DNA of 64,000 bases from Aquipseudomonas alcaligenes NBRC 14159 (GTDB lineage Bacteria > Pseudomonadota > Gammaproteobacteria > Pseudomonadales > Pseudomonadaceae): positions 62,001 through 126,000 of the forward strand of contig NZ_BATI01000028.1 in assembly GCF_000467105.1 (NCBI RefSeq), given 5' to 3'. A program made the position numbers and the translations under genes. The notes below the pieces were generated by a model. That model was not told where the DNA came from and ran no database searches. It saw nothing but the letters and a program-made list of their open reading frames with translations. Shown one piece after another: positions 39,866 to 48,904 of this stretch. Positions within the stretch are counted from its first letter, which is position 1. Every line of letters begins with the position of its first letter.

Positions 39866-40474
39866 TCAGTTGGGCGCGAAGGCCGGCACCTGCGGGCTGC
39901 CGAGCGAGCCGCCCGGGGCCGGTGTGAAGCCTGAGCCGGGTGTGCTGGGCGTGCTGTCGATGTGCTGCAGTTCCAGTAGGTAGCTGCGGAAGATCTGCCC
40001 CAGCACCTGGCTGGCGACCTGCAATTCCTCGCGCTGCATGTGCTCGGCCACCTGGTCGGCACTGTCCATGGCCTCGTCCGAGCCGTTCACCGCCGCCATC
40101 TTCAACACGATATAGGCCTGCACGTTGTTGGCCTGCACGCCCTCGCCGCGGAAGAACATGGTGCCCAGGCGCAGCTGAGCCTGGGCATTGCCTTGCAGCG
40201 ACGCCTGCTCGAACCAGTGCAGGGCCTGGGGCAGGTCGCGCGGGGCGCTTTGCCCCTGATAGAAGAACTCGCCGAGCTCGTACTGAGCCAGGGCATCGCC
40301 CTGTTGGGCCAGTTGCTGGCAGGCGGCAATGGCCTGGGAGAGGTATTCGGGGGCAGTGTTCAGCGCGCAGCGAGCGGTGGCCGGGACCAGCAACGAGTTG
40401 TCGCCTGCGTGGGCCAGCAGGGGGGAAGCGAGCAACAGGCAACCCAGAAGCAGGTTGCGGCCGGTGCGGTTCAT
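39866..40474 (-). CDS. Secreted Sel1-like repeat protein
   Basis: 202 residues. Signal peptide ending near LLAHAGD, then Sel1/TPR repeats (about 55-140: YELGEFFYQGQSAPRDLPQA, ALHWFEQASLQGNAQAQLRL and GTMFFRGEGVQANNVQAYIV). A Pro/Gly/Ser-rich C-terminal tail ends in FAPN. Predicted periplasmic; a role in protein-protein contacts is inferred from the repeats. A perfect ATCACA-TTA-TGTGAT palindrome lies about 65 bp upstream of the start. Confidence 0.85.
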   Translation of the reverse strand: MNRTGRNLLLGCLLLASPLLAHAGDNSLLVPATARCALNTAPEYLSQAIAACQQLAQQGDALAQYELGEFFYQGQSAPRDLPQALHWFEQASLQGNAQAQLRLGTMFFRGEGVQANNVQAYIVLKMAAVNGSDEAMDSADQVAEHMQREELQVASQVLGQIFRSYLLELQHIDSTPSTPGSGFTPAPGGSLGSPQVPAFAPN

Positions 40475-40537
40475 GGAAATCGGAACGCCTCGCGGAACGG
40501 GTCGGGCTTCATGCCCCGCCGGCTGAATGCGCCGGCC

Positions 40538-40552
40538 ATCACATTATGTGAT
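40538..40552. promoter_or_regulatory. Palindrome upstream of the Sel1-repeat gene
   Basis: Perfect 6-bp arms ATCACA and TGTGAT around TTA, placed 15 bp after the stop of the 40.6-kb membrane gene and 64 bp before the Sel1 gene start. The arms are inside-out compared with a CRP/Vfr box (TGTGA-N6-TCACA). It may be an unassigned operator. Confidence 0.3.
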
Positions 40553-40566
40553 AAGCCGATGCGTCC

Positions 40567-41196
40567 TTACAAAGTCTTTACCGGGATTTCCTCGCCAGCG
40601 GGTGCGCGCAGCGTCAGTAGCAGCCAGGCGAGCAGCGGGTAGGCCGGGGTCAGCAGGGCATGAAACAGGTCGACCCGGCGTAACGGGCCGATAAAGCCTT
40701 CAGTGCCGACGGCGAGGCCGGCGACCAGAAATAGACTGACCACGCCCAGTGCGGCCAGGCCCGGCAGGCGCTGCGGCCAGCGGCTCAGGCCGGCGTAGAG
40801 GATCAGCAGCAGGGTGGCCAGGCTCAGGGCCAGGCGATAGCCCGGGTCGATTCCCAGCACACGAGCTCCGATGAATAGCCCGACCAGCACCAGCAGGCAC
40901 ACCGTCCAGACCGAGCGGCCCCAGACTAGTCCCCGGGCCAGCGCCAGCGCGGCCAGGCCGAGCAGGGGCAGGCCAAGCACGGCGCTGAGCTGGCTGAAGG
41001 AGCGGTGCTTGTCGATCCAGCTCGGGTCCAGGCCATAGCGCACCGCGCCGCACAGGGCAGCCGTAGCGGTCAGGCCGAAGCCCAGCAGCAACGCGCGCAG
41101 CACCGGCTGACCGGCGAAGGCCGGGCGCAGCCAGAGCAGGCTGGCCAGGCAGGCCAGCGCCAGAACGGCGTCACTCAGCGCGGTGCTGTATTGCAT
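40567..41196 (-). CDS. Hypothetical membrane protein, six or seven segments
   Basis: 209 residues, not recognised. Very hydrophobic, about 6-7 membrane segments, with a cytoplasmic or periplasmic loop RYGLDPSWIDKHRSFSQ containing conserved-looking charged residues (DKH) and a late VDLFHALLTPAYPLL. The ATG overlaps the hemL stop by one base (TGATG), so it is cotranslated with hemL. That points to a link with haem synthesis or simply to cotranscription; no function is inferred. Confidence 0.7.
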   Translation of the reverse strand: MQYSTALSDAVLALACLASLLWLRPAFAGQPVLRALLLGFGLTATAALCGAVRYGLDPSWIDKHRSFSQLSAVLGLPLLGLAALALARGLVWGRSVWTVCLLVLVGLFIGARVLGIDPGYRLALSLATLLLILYAGLSRWPQRLPGLAALGVVSLFLVAGLAVGTEGFIGPLRRVDLFHALLTPAYPLLAWLLLTLRAPAGEEIPVKTL

Positions 41197-42479
41197 CACT
41201 TGAGCCTGGCGAAGGCGCGCTCGGCGGCGGCGAAGGTGATCTCCAGCTCCCTGTCGCCGTGGGCGATGGAGGTGAAGCCGGCTTCGAAGGCGCTCGGGGC
41301 CAGGTATACGCCGCCTTCCAGCATCAGGTGGAAGAACTTGTTGAAGCGCGCCGCATCGCTGGCCATCACGTCGGCGAAGGTGACGATGTCGTCGGCACCG
41401 CTGAAGTACAGGCCGAACATGGCGCCGGCCTGGGTGGTGACGAACGGGATGCCGGCGGCATCGGCGCGCTCCTGCAGGCCGGCCAGCATGCGGCTGGTGA
41501 AGTCGGACAGCTCGGCGTGGAAGCCCGGGCGGCTGATCAGCTTGAGAGTGGTCAGGCCGGCGGCCATGGCCAGCGGGTTACCGGACAGGGTGCCGGCCTG
41601 GTAGACCGGGCCGAGCGGGGCGATGCATTCCATGATTGCGCGCTTGCCGCCGAAGCAGCCGACCGGCATGCCGCCGCCGACGATCTTGCCGAAGGTCGAC
41701 AGGTCCGGGGTGACGCCGTAATGCGCCTGGGCGCCGCCGAGGGCGACGCGGAAGCCGGTCATCACCTCGTCGAAGATCAGCACCACGCCGTGCTTGTCGC
41801 ACTGCTCGCGCAGGCCTTCGAGGAAGCCCGGCGCCGGCGGCACGCAGTTCATGTTGCCGGCGACCGGCTCGACGATGATGCAGGCGACGGTCGAGCCGAC
41901 TTCGGCGAGGGTATTCTCGACGGCGGCGATGTCGTTGTAGGGCAGGGTCAGGGTGTGCTTGGCGAAGTCCGCCGGCACGCCGGCCGAGCTCGGCACGCCC
42001 TGGGTCAGCAGGCCGGAGCCGGCCTTGACCAGCAGGCTGTCGGAATGCCCGTGGTAGCAGCCTTCGAACTTGATGATGGCGTCGCGGCCGGTATAGCCAC
42101 GGGCCAGGCGGATGGCGCTCATGGTCGCCTCGGTGCCGGAGCTGACCATGCGCACCAGTTCCATGGACGGCACGATGGCGCAGACCAGGTCGGCCATTTC
42201 CACTTCCAGTGCGGTCGGCGCGCCATAGGACAGGCCGTGCTCCAGCTGCTTGCGCACCGCGTCCAGCACCTGCGGGTGGGCGTGGCCAAGAATCATCGGG
42301 CCCCAGGAGCCGACGTAGTCGACGTAGCGCTTGTCGTCCTCGTCGATCACATAGGCGCCTTCGGCATGCTTGAAGAACAGCGGAGTGCCGCCGACGCTGC
42401 GGAAGGCGCGCACCGGCGAGTTGACGCCGCCGGGGATGTGTTTCTGGGCGTTGGCGAACAGGACTTCGGAACGGGACAT
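41196..42479 (-). CDS. hemL: Glutamate-1-semialdehyde 2,1-aminomutase
   Basis: 427 residues. PLP-dependent aminomutase making 5-aminolevulinate for tetrapyrroles. The active-site lysine is in [20 protein letters not shown], and other blocks are [17 protein letters not shown] and [19 protein letters not shown]. It precedes the unknown membrane gene and follows thiE. Confidence 0.97.
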   Translation of the reverse strand: MSRSEVLFANAQKHIPGGVNSPVRAFRSVGGTPLFFKHAEGAYVIDEDDKRYVDYVGSWGPMILGHAHPQVLDAVRKQLEHGLSYGAPTALEVEMADLVCAIVPSMELVRMVSSGTEATMSAIRLARGYTGRDAIIKFEGCYHGHSDSLLVKAGSGLLTQGVPSSAGVPADFAKHTLTLPYNDIAAVENTLAEVGSTVACIIVEPVAGNMNCVPPAPGFLEGLREQCDKHGVVLIFDEVMTGFRVALGGAQAHYGVTPDLSTFGKIVGGGMPVGCFGGKRAIMECIAPLGPVYQAGTLSGNPLAMAAGLTTLKLISRPGFHAELSDFTSRMLAGLQERADAAGIPFVTTQAGAMFGLYFSGADDIVTFADVMASDAARFNKFFHLMLEGGVYLAPSAFEAGFTSIAHGDRELEITFAAAERAFARLK

Positions 42480-42506
42480 GGCAGCTCTCTCTTGAAGGGG
42501 CTCGAA

Positions 42507-43142
42507 TCAGGAAGCAGTGAACAGTGCGCCGAAGGCACTCGCGCGGGCCTCCACCTCGGTGGCGGAGGGCGCGGAAAACAGGGCATGGACCACCGCCAGC
42601 AGGTCGGCGCCGCGGCTGATCAGCTCGGCGCCGTTGTCCAGGCCGACGCCGCCGATGGCAGTGATCGGCAGGGCGAAGCGCGCGCGCGCCTGCTCCAGCA
42701 GCTCGGGTGTGGCGCTCGGCGCGCCGGGCTTGGTCTGCGAGGTGAAGAAGCGGCCGAAGGCGATGTAGCTGGCGCCCTCGCGGGCGGCCTGCTCGGCCAG
42801 CGTCAGGCTGGCATGGCAGGTGGCGCCGATGATTGCCCTTGGGCCGAGCAGGGCGCGGGCGGCGGCCAGTGAGCCGTCACCCTGGCCCAGATGCAGGCCC
42901 ACACCCAACCTGGCCGCCAGTTCGGCGTCGTCGTTGATGATCAGGGTGGCGCCGTGGCGTGCGCACAGCTCGGCCAGCTGCGAGGCTTCGCGCAGGCGAC
43001 GGGCCTGGTCGTCGGACTTGTCGCGGTACTGCAGCAGGCGTGCGCCGCCCTTCAGCGCCGCTTCCACGTAGGGCAGCAGGCGACCATCGGCCAGCAGCTG
43101 GCTGTCGGTGATGGCATACAGGCCGCGCAACGGGCCACTCAC
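42507..43142 (-). CDS. thiE: Thiamine-phosphate synthase
   Basis: 211 residues from a GTG that overlaps the thiD stop (GTGA). TIM-barrel with [29 protein letters not shown] and [13 protein letters not shown]. Couples HMP-PP and thiazole phosphate to thiamine phosphate. The frame is open much further upstream (to 43457), but the family start and the overlap with thiD fix the GTG at 43142. Confidence 0.94.
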   Translation of the reverse strand: MSGPLRGLYAITDSQLLADGRLLPYVEAALKGGARLLQYRDKSDDQARRLREASQLAELCARHGATLIINDDAELAARLGVGLHLGQGDGSLAAARALLGPRAIIGATCHASLTLAEQAAREGASYIAFGRFFTSQTKPGAPSATPELLEQARARFALPITAIGGVGLDNGAELISRGADLLAVVHALFSAPSATEVEARASAFGALFTAS

Positions 43143-43936
43143 GAGCAGAAGTCCAGGGGCAGGCGGCGCGGCACGAACTGGCCGTGGCCGGGCTGTTCGG
43201 CGTCGCGCAGGGTGCGCCAGGTGTAGTCGAGGGCACTGCGTACGGCGCTGACCACTTCCTCGCCCAGGGCCAGGCGCCCGGCCAGGGTGCTGGCCAGGGT
43301 GCAGCCGGAACCGTGGTAGCTGCCCGGCAGGCGCGCGCAGGTGAAGGTGTGGCAGTCGCCGCCGCGTACGTAGAGGCGGTTGTGCACCTCGGCCTCGTCG
43401 CCGTGGCCGCCGGTGATCAGCAGGTGCTGACAGTAGGCCGAGAGCTTCGCCGCGCATTCGTCCGCCGTGCCTTCGGGCAGCTCGGCGAGGATGCGCGCTT
43501 CCGGCAGGTTCGGCGTGGCCACGGCAGCGATCGGCAGCAGGCGCTCGCGCATGGCGTAGCCGACGTCGTCCTTGCCCAGCGAGCCGCCACCACCGGCGCG
43601 CAGCACCGGGTCGCAGACCAGCGGCACGCCGGGCAGCGCCTGCATGATCTCGACCACGGTATCGACCATCTGCACCGAGCCGAGCATGCCCAGCTTGACG
43701 GCGGCTACCGGCAGATCGGCGATGATGGCGCGGGCCTGGGCCAGCACCCAGTCGCGGTCGAGTACGCGGAAGTCGCTGACGTTGACCGTGTCCTGCACGG
43801 TCAGTGCGGTGACCGCCGGGGCGGCGTGGCAGCCCTGGGCGAGCAGGGCTTCGATGTCCGCCTGCAGGCCGGCACCCCCGGAGGGATCATGACCGGACAG
43901 GCAGAGGACGACGGGGCGGGAGTTGTGTCTGTTCAT
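43139..43936 (-). CDS. thiD: Hydroxymethylpyrimidine/phosphomethylpyrimidine kinase
   Basis: 265 residues. Ribokinase fold: [20 protein letters not shown] at the start, [31 protein letters not shown], and the anion-hole cysteine in [12 protein letters not shown]. It phosphorylates HMP in thiamine synthesis. No TPP riboswitch could be recognised in the 182 bp upstream, which are shared with the divergent ladS. Confidence 0.95.
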   Translation of the reverse strand: MNRHNSRPVVLCLSGHDPSGGAGLQADIEALLAQGCHAAPAVTALTVQDTVNVSDFRVLDRDWVLAQARAIIADLPVAAVKLGMLGSVQMVDTVVEIMQALPGVPLVCDPVLRAGGGGSLGKDDVGYAMRERLLPIAAVATPNLPEARILAELPEGTADECAAKLSAYCQHLLITGGHGDEAEVHNRLYVRGGDCHTFTCARLPGSYHGSGCTLASTLAGRLALGEEVVSAVRSALDYTWRTLRDAEQPGHGQFVPRRLPLDFCS

Positions 43937-44118
43937 GGCCGGCGAGCTTACCACCTGGCGCCCCGGCGGCCCAATGCGCGGGGGCCCGAATCTTGTCGGA
44001 AGTGCCGGCTTTTCTGGCGCCAAGCCTGTGCTAGAGTGCCGCCCATACCAAACCAGAAGGATTCTGTGGGCCGCGCCATAGGGAGAAGAGGGCTCCGTGC
44101 GCGGCTGCACAAGAGTCC

Positions 44119-46518
44119 ATGCGAGCCTGCATGCGTCACATCGTCTTTGTTCTTCTGTTCAGCCTGTCGTGGCTGGCCCAGGCCGTCGAGTTCGACGAGC
44201 ACACCCGCTATCTCACGCTCGGCCCGCAGATGCAGGTGTTCGAGGACGTGCGTGGCGACGCCACCATCGAGCAGGTCAGCTCGGCGGCGCTGAGCGGCAG
44301 CTTCCGTACCAACGGCAAGGCGGTGCTCAACGCCGGCTACTCGCGTTCGGTGTTCTGGCTGCGCGTCGATCTGCTGTACCGCCCGCGTGAAGCCTCCGCG
44401 GCGCGCAACTGGCTGCTGGAACTGGCCTACCCGCCGCTGGACAACCTGGAGCTGTACCTGCCGGATGGCGCCGGCGGCTACCGCCTGGCCGCGCAGACCG
44501 GCGATGCCCTGCCGTTCTCCAGTCGGCAGATCAAGCAGAACAACTACCTGTTCGAACTCGGCCTCAACCCCGGCGAGCCGCTGCGCCTGTACCTGCGCGC
44601 GCAGAGCCAGGGCTCGATGCAGATGCCACTCGGTCTGTGGGCGTCGGAGGCCTTCATCGAGGCGCAGCCGGCGCGTATCTATGTGCTCGGCATCATCTAC
44701 GGCGTGCTGCTGGTGATGCTGATCTACAACCTGTTCATCTTCCTCAGCGTTCGCGATACCAGCTACCTCTACTACATCCTCTACATTGCTTCCTTCGGCC
44801 TCTACCAGGTCTCGGTCAATGGCGCCGGCATCCAGTACTTCTGGCCGAACGACCCCTGGTGGGCCAACGCCTCCACGCCGTTCCTGATCGGTTCGGCGGC
44901 GCTGTTCGGCTGCCAGTTCGCGCGCAGCTTCCTGCACACCGGCGAGCACAGTCCCTGGGTCGATCGTCTGCTGCTGCTGTTGATGGCAGTCGGCCTGCTG
45001 ACCATGGTGCTGGCCCTCACCACCAGCTACGCCACCGCGCTGCGCCTGGCCACCTACCTGGCCCTGGCCTTCACCGTGGTGATCTTCACCGCCGGCATAC
45101 TGGCCTGGCTGCGCGGCATGCGCGTGGCGCGCTACTTCATCATCGCCTGGTCGGCCTTCCTGGTCGGCGGGGTGATCAACACCCTGATGGTGCTCGGCTA
45201 CCTGCCGTACAACTTCTTCACCATGTATTCCAGCCAGTTCGGCTCGGCGCTGGAAGTGGGCCTGCTGTCGCTGGCCCTGGCCGACCGCATCAACGCCATG
45301 AAGGAAGAGCGCACGCGCATCCTGCAGCAGGCCGGTGACGAGCTGGAGGCGCTGAACCGCGAGCTGGCCGAGAGCAACCGGCTCAAGGACGAGTTCCTCG
45401 CCACCGTGACCCACGAACTGCGCACGCCGATGAACGGGGTGATCGGCTCCCTGGAGCTGATGCAGACGGTCAAGATGGATGTCGAACTGGAGCAGTACCA
45501 CAAGACCGCCGCGACCTCCGCGCGCGACATGATGCGCATGGTCGGCGATATCCTCGCGCTCACCGAGCTGCAGGCCGGCAAGCTCTACCCGCGGCGCGAG
45601 CCGTTCAGCCTGCGCGGGCTGGTCGATGGCCTGCGCGCGCAGTATTCCCCGCGCGCCACCGACAAGGGCCTGGGGTTCGTCGTCGAGCTGGAGGACAGCC
45701 TGCCCGATACCCTGGAAGGCGATGCCGGCAAGCTGGCCCAGGCCCTGGGCTACCTGCTGGACAATGCGGTGAAGTTTTCCCATCAGGGCCAGGTCACCCT
45801 GCGTGTGCAGGCGGCCGGGCCGCTGTCCGGCAGCATGCCGCTGCGTATCGAAGTGCTCGATACCGGCATCGGCTTTGTCGCGCCGGAAGAGGGCAGGCTG
45901 TATCAGCGCTTCCACCAGCTGGACGGCTCCATGACCCGCCAGTACGGCGGCCTGGGGGTTGGCCTGGCGATCTGCCGGCAGCTGGTCGAGCTGCTCGGCG
46001 GTCGTCTGCAGCATCACTCGGCGCCGGGGCACGGCAGTGCCTTCAGCGTCGAACTCGAACTCAAGTTGCCGGTGCAGCGCCATGATGCCGTGACCGGGTC
46101 GCGCCGAGTCGGTGGCGCGCCGCAGCGCAGCCCGGAGCAGTGTACCGTGCTGATCGTCGAGGACAACCCGATCAACCAGCTGGTGACGCGCGGCATGCTG
46201 CTCAAGCTCGGCTACCGGGTGCGTACCGCGGACAACGGCGCCGAGGCCCTGGAAATGCTGCGCAGCGAGCCGATCGACGCGGTGCTGCTGGACTGCCAGA
46301 TGCCGCTGATGGACGGTTTTGCCACCTGCCGTGCGCTCCGGCAGCTGCCCGGCTGCGCCGACACCCCGGTGCTGGCCATTACCGCGCACAGCCACAGCGG
46401 TGACCGCGAGCGCTGCCTGGCCGCCGGTATGAGCGACTACCTGGCCAAGCCGGTGAAGTTCCTCGAGCTGCAGGCCCTGCTGCATGACTGGGTGCTGTGC
46501 CGCCCTGTCGATAGCTGA
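44119..46518 (+). CDS. ladS: LadS-type hybrid sensor kinase (7TMR-DISM, HisKA, REC)
   Basis: 799 residues, matching P. aeruginosa LadS (about 795) in size, order and neighbours (thiD/thiE/hemL on one side, TetR and acyl-CoA dehydrogenase on the other). Signal peptide, periplasmic DISMED2 domain (about 25-165), seven membrane segments (about 180-385), then a coiled coil. The phospho-acceptor is His432 in VTHELRTPMNGV, the ATPase has DTGIGF and GLGVGLAICRQL, and the C-terminal receiver has Asp725 in VLLDCQMPLMDG. LadS feeds phosphoryl groups through GacS to GacA and the Rsm small RNAs, promoting biofilm and repressing acute virulence; calcium is its reported cue in P. aeruginosa. An alternative start is the ATG at 44131. 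Confidence 0.9.
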   Translation: MRACMRHIVFVLLFSLSWLAQAVEFDEHTRYLTLGPQMQVFEDVRGDATIEQVSSAALSGSFRTNGKAVLNAGYSRSVFWLRVDLLYRPREASAARNWLLELAYPPLDNLELYLPDGAGGYRLAAQTGDALPFSSRQIKQNNYLFELGLNPGEPLRLYLRAQSQGSMQMPLGLWASEAFIEAQPARIYVLGIIYGVLLVMLIYNLFIFLSVRDTSYLYYILYIASFGLYQVSVNGAGIQYFWPNDPWWANASTPFLIGSAALFGCQFARSFLHTGEHSPWVDRLLLLLMAVGLLTMVLALTTSYATALRLATYLALAFTVVIFTAGILAWLRGMRVARYFIIAWSAFLVGGVINTLMVLGYLPYNFFTMYSSQFGSALEVGLLSLALADRINAMKEERTRILQQAGDELEALNRELAESNRLKDEFLATVTHELRTPMNGVIGSLELMQTVKMDVELEQYHKTAATSARDMMRMVGDILALTELQAGKLYPRREPFSLRGLVDGLRAQYSPRATDKGLGFVVELEDSLPDTLEGDAGKLAQALGYLLDNAVKFSHQGQVTLRVQAAGPLSGSMPLRIEVLDTGIGFVAPEEGRLYQRFHQLDGSMTRQYGGLGVGLAICRQLVELLGGRLQHHSAPGHGSAFSVELELKLPVQRHDAVTGSRRVGGAPQRSPEQCTVLIVEDNPINQLVTRGMLLKLGYRVRTADNGAEALEMLRSEPIDAVLLDCQMPLMDGFATCRALRQLPGCADTPVLAITAHSHSGDRERCLAAGMSDYLAKPVKFLELQALLHDWVLCRPVDS

Positions 46519-46520
46519 CA

Positions 46521-46549
46521 ACGATTCGGCCGTGATTTGGCCGAATCGT
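46521..46549 (+). terminator. Terminator hairpin after ladS
   Basis: Perfect 11-bp stem: ACGATTCGGCC with GGCCGAATCGT around 7 nt, followed by CGTTTCC. It begins 2 bp after the ladS stop. Confidence 0.75.
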
Positions 46550-46565
46550 CGTTTCCAACCCAAAA

Positions 46566-46579
46566 TGAATCGTGATTCA
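46566..46579. promoter_or_regulatory. Operator palindrome 1 (TGAATC-GT-GATTCA)
   Basis: Perfect 14-bp palindrome upstream of the TetR gene. It repeats 30 bp downstream, centre to centre (about three helical turns), with identical arms. The likely ligand is the TetR product itself. Confidence 0.75.
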
Positions 46580-46595
46580 CTTGAGGCAATAACAG

Positions 46596-46609
46596 TGAAT
46601 CCGGATTCA
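46596..46609. promoter_or_regulatory. Operator palindrome 2 (TGAATC-CG-GATTCA)
   Basis: Second copy of the palindrome, with the same arms and a different 2-bp centre. It ends 4 bp before the TetR ATG and covers the ribosome-binding region, so occupation should block initiation or elongation. The pair indicates autorepression of the TetR-AidB unit. Confidence 0.75.
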
Positions 46610-46613
46610 TTCC

Positions 46614-47249
46614 ATGGCCGCACTCCCTTCCACCGCCCGTATTGACCGCGCCCATGAGCTGCGCGAACGCATCCTCGCCTGCGCCCATGCGCGGGTCGCC
46701 GAGGGTGGCTTCGCCAGCCTGACCATGCAGGCCCTGGCCGAGGACGCCGGCATTGCCACCGGCAGCCTGTACCGCCACTTCAGCGGCAAGGGCGAGCTGG
46801 CGGCAGAAGTCTTCAGCAATGCCTGCCGGATCGAGGTCGAGGCCCTGGCCGCCGTCCTGCGCGGCCCCGGCAGCGCCAGTCAGCGCCTGGCTGCCGGCCT
46901 CGAGCAGTTCGCCGCGCGCGCCTGGCACAGCCGGCGCCTGGCCTTCGCCTTGATTGCCGAGCCGGTCGAGCCGGAAGTCGACGAGCAGCGCCTGCTGTTT
47001 CGCGAGGCCTACGCCGAGCTGTTCGTCGATCTGCTGGACGAGGGCGTGCGTGGCGGCGAGTTCCGCGTCGAGCAGGTCAGTCTGGTCGCCGCCTGCCTGG
47101 TTGGCGCCATTGCCGAAGCCCTGGTCGGGCCGCTCTCGCCGCCGGCGCGCGCGGCTCGCGATGCCGGCCTGCCGGCCGCGGACCTGGCCACCGTCAGCCA
47201 AGCCCTGATCACCTTCTGTCTGCGCGCCGTCGGCGCCCCGGAGTCCTGA
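46614..47249 (+). CDS. TetR/AcrR-family transcriptional regulator
   Basis: 211 residues. N-terminal helix-turn-helix (about 12-58): LRERILACAHARVAEGGFAS with recognition-helix region EDAGIATGSLYRHFSGKGEL. A C-terminal ligand domain follows (AWHSRRLAFALIAEPVEPEV). The following aidB-like gene starts 1 bp after the stop. Two tandem palindromes lie in its promoter. Ligand unknown; an acyl-CoA is plausible from its partner gene. Confidence 0.92.
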   Translation: MAALPSTARIDRAHELRERILACAHARVAEGGFASLTMQALAEDAGIATGSLYRHFSGKGELAAEVFSNACRIEVEALAAVLRGPGSASQRLAAGLEQFAARAWHSRRLAFALIAEPVEPEVDEQRLLFREAYAELFVDLLDEGVRGGEFRVEQVSLVAACLVGAIAEALVGPLSPPARAARDAGLPAADLATVSQALITFCLRAVGAPES

Positions 47250-47250
47250 G

Positions 47251-48900
47251 ATGTCCCTGCAGCAATTCGCCGAAACCCACGAAGTGTTCAACCAGGTGCC
47301 GAGCCTCGACGGCGCCAACCTGTACCGCGTCGACCTGCCGCTGCAGGAGTGGATTCGCCGCTACGACGGTGGCTGGGCCGAAGACCGGCTGAATACCTAT
47401 GGCGCCCTGGCCGGCGGCCCGCTGATGCAGGCCGGCTTCCTGGCCAACGAGCACAAGCCGCAGTTCAAGACCCATGACCGCTATGGCAACCGCATCGACC
47501 TGGTGGAATTCCACCCGGCCTATCACGAGCTGATGCGCACGGCCATCGAGCACGGCCTGCCGTCGCTGCCCTGGACCGACCCGCGCGCCGGCGCCAACGT
47601 CGTGCGTGCCGGCCTCACCTACCTGCACAGCCAGGCCGAGGCCGCCAGCGGCTGCCCGCTGACCATGACCTTCGCCGCCGTGCCAGCCCTGCGCCTGCAG
47701 CCGGAGATCGCCGATATCTGGGTGCCGAAGATCCTCGCCACTGAGTACGACCCGCGCAACGTCGGCATCGAACAGAAAGCGGGCGTTACCATCGGCATGG
47801 CGATGACCGAAAAGCAGGGCGGCACCGATGTGCGCGCCAACACCACCCGCGCCTACCCGGTGGGTATCGGCGGCCCCGGCCAGGCCTACGAGCTGGTCGG
47901 CCACAAGTGGTTCTGCTCGGCGCCGATGTGCGACGCCTTCCTCACCCTGGCGCAGACCGACAAGGGGCTGAGCTGCTTCCTGCTGCCGCGCCACCGCCCG
48001 GACGGCACGCGCAACCAGTTCTACGTGCAGCGCCTGAAGAACAAGCTGGGCAACTGGGCCAACGCCTCCAGCGAAGTGGAATACCGCGGCGCCCTGGCCT
48101 GGATGATTGGCGAGGAAGGCCGCGGCGTGCCGACCATCATCGAGATGGTGGCCATGACCCGCTTCGACTGCATGGTTGGCTCCAGCAGCCTGATGCGTCA
48201 GGCCCTGACCCAGGCCGCGCACCACTGCGCGCACCGCAAGGTCGGCGGCAAGCTGCTGGCCGACCAGCCGCTGATGCAGAACGTGCTGGCCGACCTGGCG
48301 CTGGAGAGCGAGGCTGCCCTGGCCCTGTCCATGCGCATGGGCCGCGCCCTCGACCACCTGCACGACGAGCAGGAGGACAAGTTCGCCCGCCTGGTCACCG
48401 CCATCGGCAAGTACTGGATCTGCAAGCGTGCGCCGGAGATGGTCTACGAGGCCAGTGAGTGCATGGGCGGCGCCGGCTATGTCGAGGAAACCATTCTGCC
48501 CAGGCTGTACCGCGAGGCGCCGGTCAACTCGATCTGGGAAGGCTCAGGCAACGTGCAGTGCCTGGACGTGCTGCGCGCCCTGTCAAAGGAAGCCGGCGTG
48601 CTCGACGCGCTGTTCGCCGAACTCGGCGACGGCCATGGCGATGCGCGCCTGAAGGCGCATATCCAGCGGCTCAAGGCGGATTTCGCCGATACCGCCGACA
48701 TCCAGTACCGCGCCCGCCAGCTGACCGAGGACGTGGCCGTCGGCCTGCAGGCCAAGCTGCTGCTGGAAGCCGGCAACAGCACGGTGAGCGATGCCTTTAT
48801 CGCCAGCCGCCTGGAGGGCCGTGGCCGGGTCTACGGCACCCTGCCGCGCGGCGTCGATGTCGAGGCGCTGGTGGCGCGCAGCACGCCGCACCTGGCCTGA
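47251..48900 (+). CDS. aidB: AidB-family acyl-CoA dehydrogenase
   Basis: 549 residues. The sequence follows E. coli AidB block by block: EKQGGTDVRANTTRAYPV, LVGHKWFCSAPMCDAFLTLA, GLSCFLLPRHRPDGTRNQFY, RLKNKLGNWANASSEVEY, TRFDCMVGSSSLMRQAL and LPRLYREAPVNSIWEGSGNV. FAD-binding acyl-CoA dehydrogenase fold with an added C-terminal region; AidB binds DNA and protects against alkylation, with weak isovaleryl-CoA dehydrogenase activity. In E. coli it is Ada-regulated; here a TetR gene 1 bp upstream is the obvious regulator. Confidence 0.9.
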   Translation: MSLQQFAETHEVFNQVPSLDGANLYRVDLPLQEWIRRYDGGWAEDRLNTYGALAGGPLMQAGFLANEHKPQFKTHDRYGNRIDLVEFHPAYHELMRTAIEHGLPSLPWTDPRAGANVVRAGLTYLHSQAEAASGCPLTMTFAAVPALRLQPEIADIWVPKILATEYDPRNVGIEQKAGVTIGMAMTEKQGGTDVRANTTRAYPVGIGGPGQAYELVGHKWFCSAPMCDAFLTLAQTDKGLSCFLLPRHRPDGTRNQFYVQRLKNKLGNWANASSEVEYRGALAWMIGEEGRGVPTIIEMVAMTRFDCMVGSSSLMRQALTQAAHHCAHRKVGGKLLADQPLMQNVLADLALESEAALALSMRMGRALDHLHDEQEDKFARLVTAIGKYWICKRAPEMVYEASECMGGAGYVEETILPRLYREAPVNSIWEGSGNVQCLDVLRALSKEAGVLDALFAELGDGHGDARLKAHIQRLKADFADTADIQYRARQLTEDVAVGLQAKLLLEAGNSTVSDAFIASRLEGRGRVYGTLPRGVDVEALVARSTPHLA

Positions 48901-48904
48901 TCGA

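Noticed and set aside
40538..40552. CRP/Vfr binding site
   Set aside because: The half-sites are in the reverse order (TCACA before TGTGA), with a 3-bp spacer, so the known consensus does not fit.
43937..44118. TPP riboswitch before thiD
   Set aside because: No CTGAGA or other TPP core sequences were found on the minus strand in this gap.
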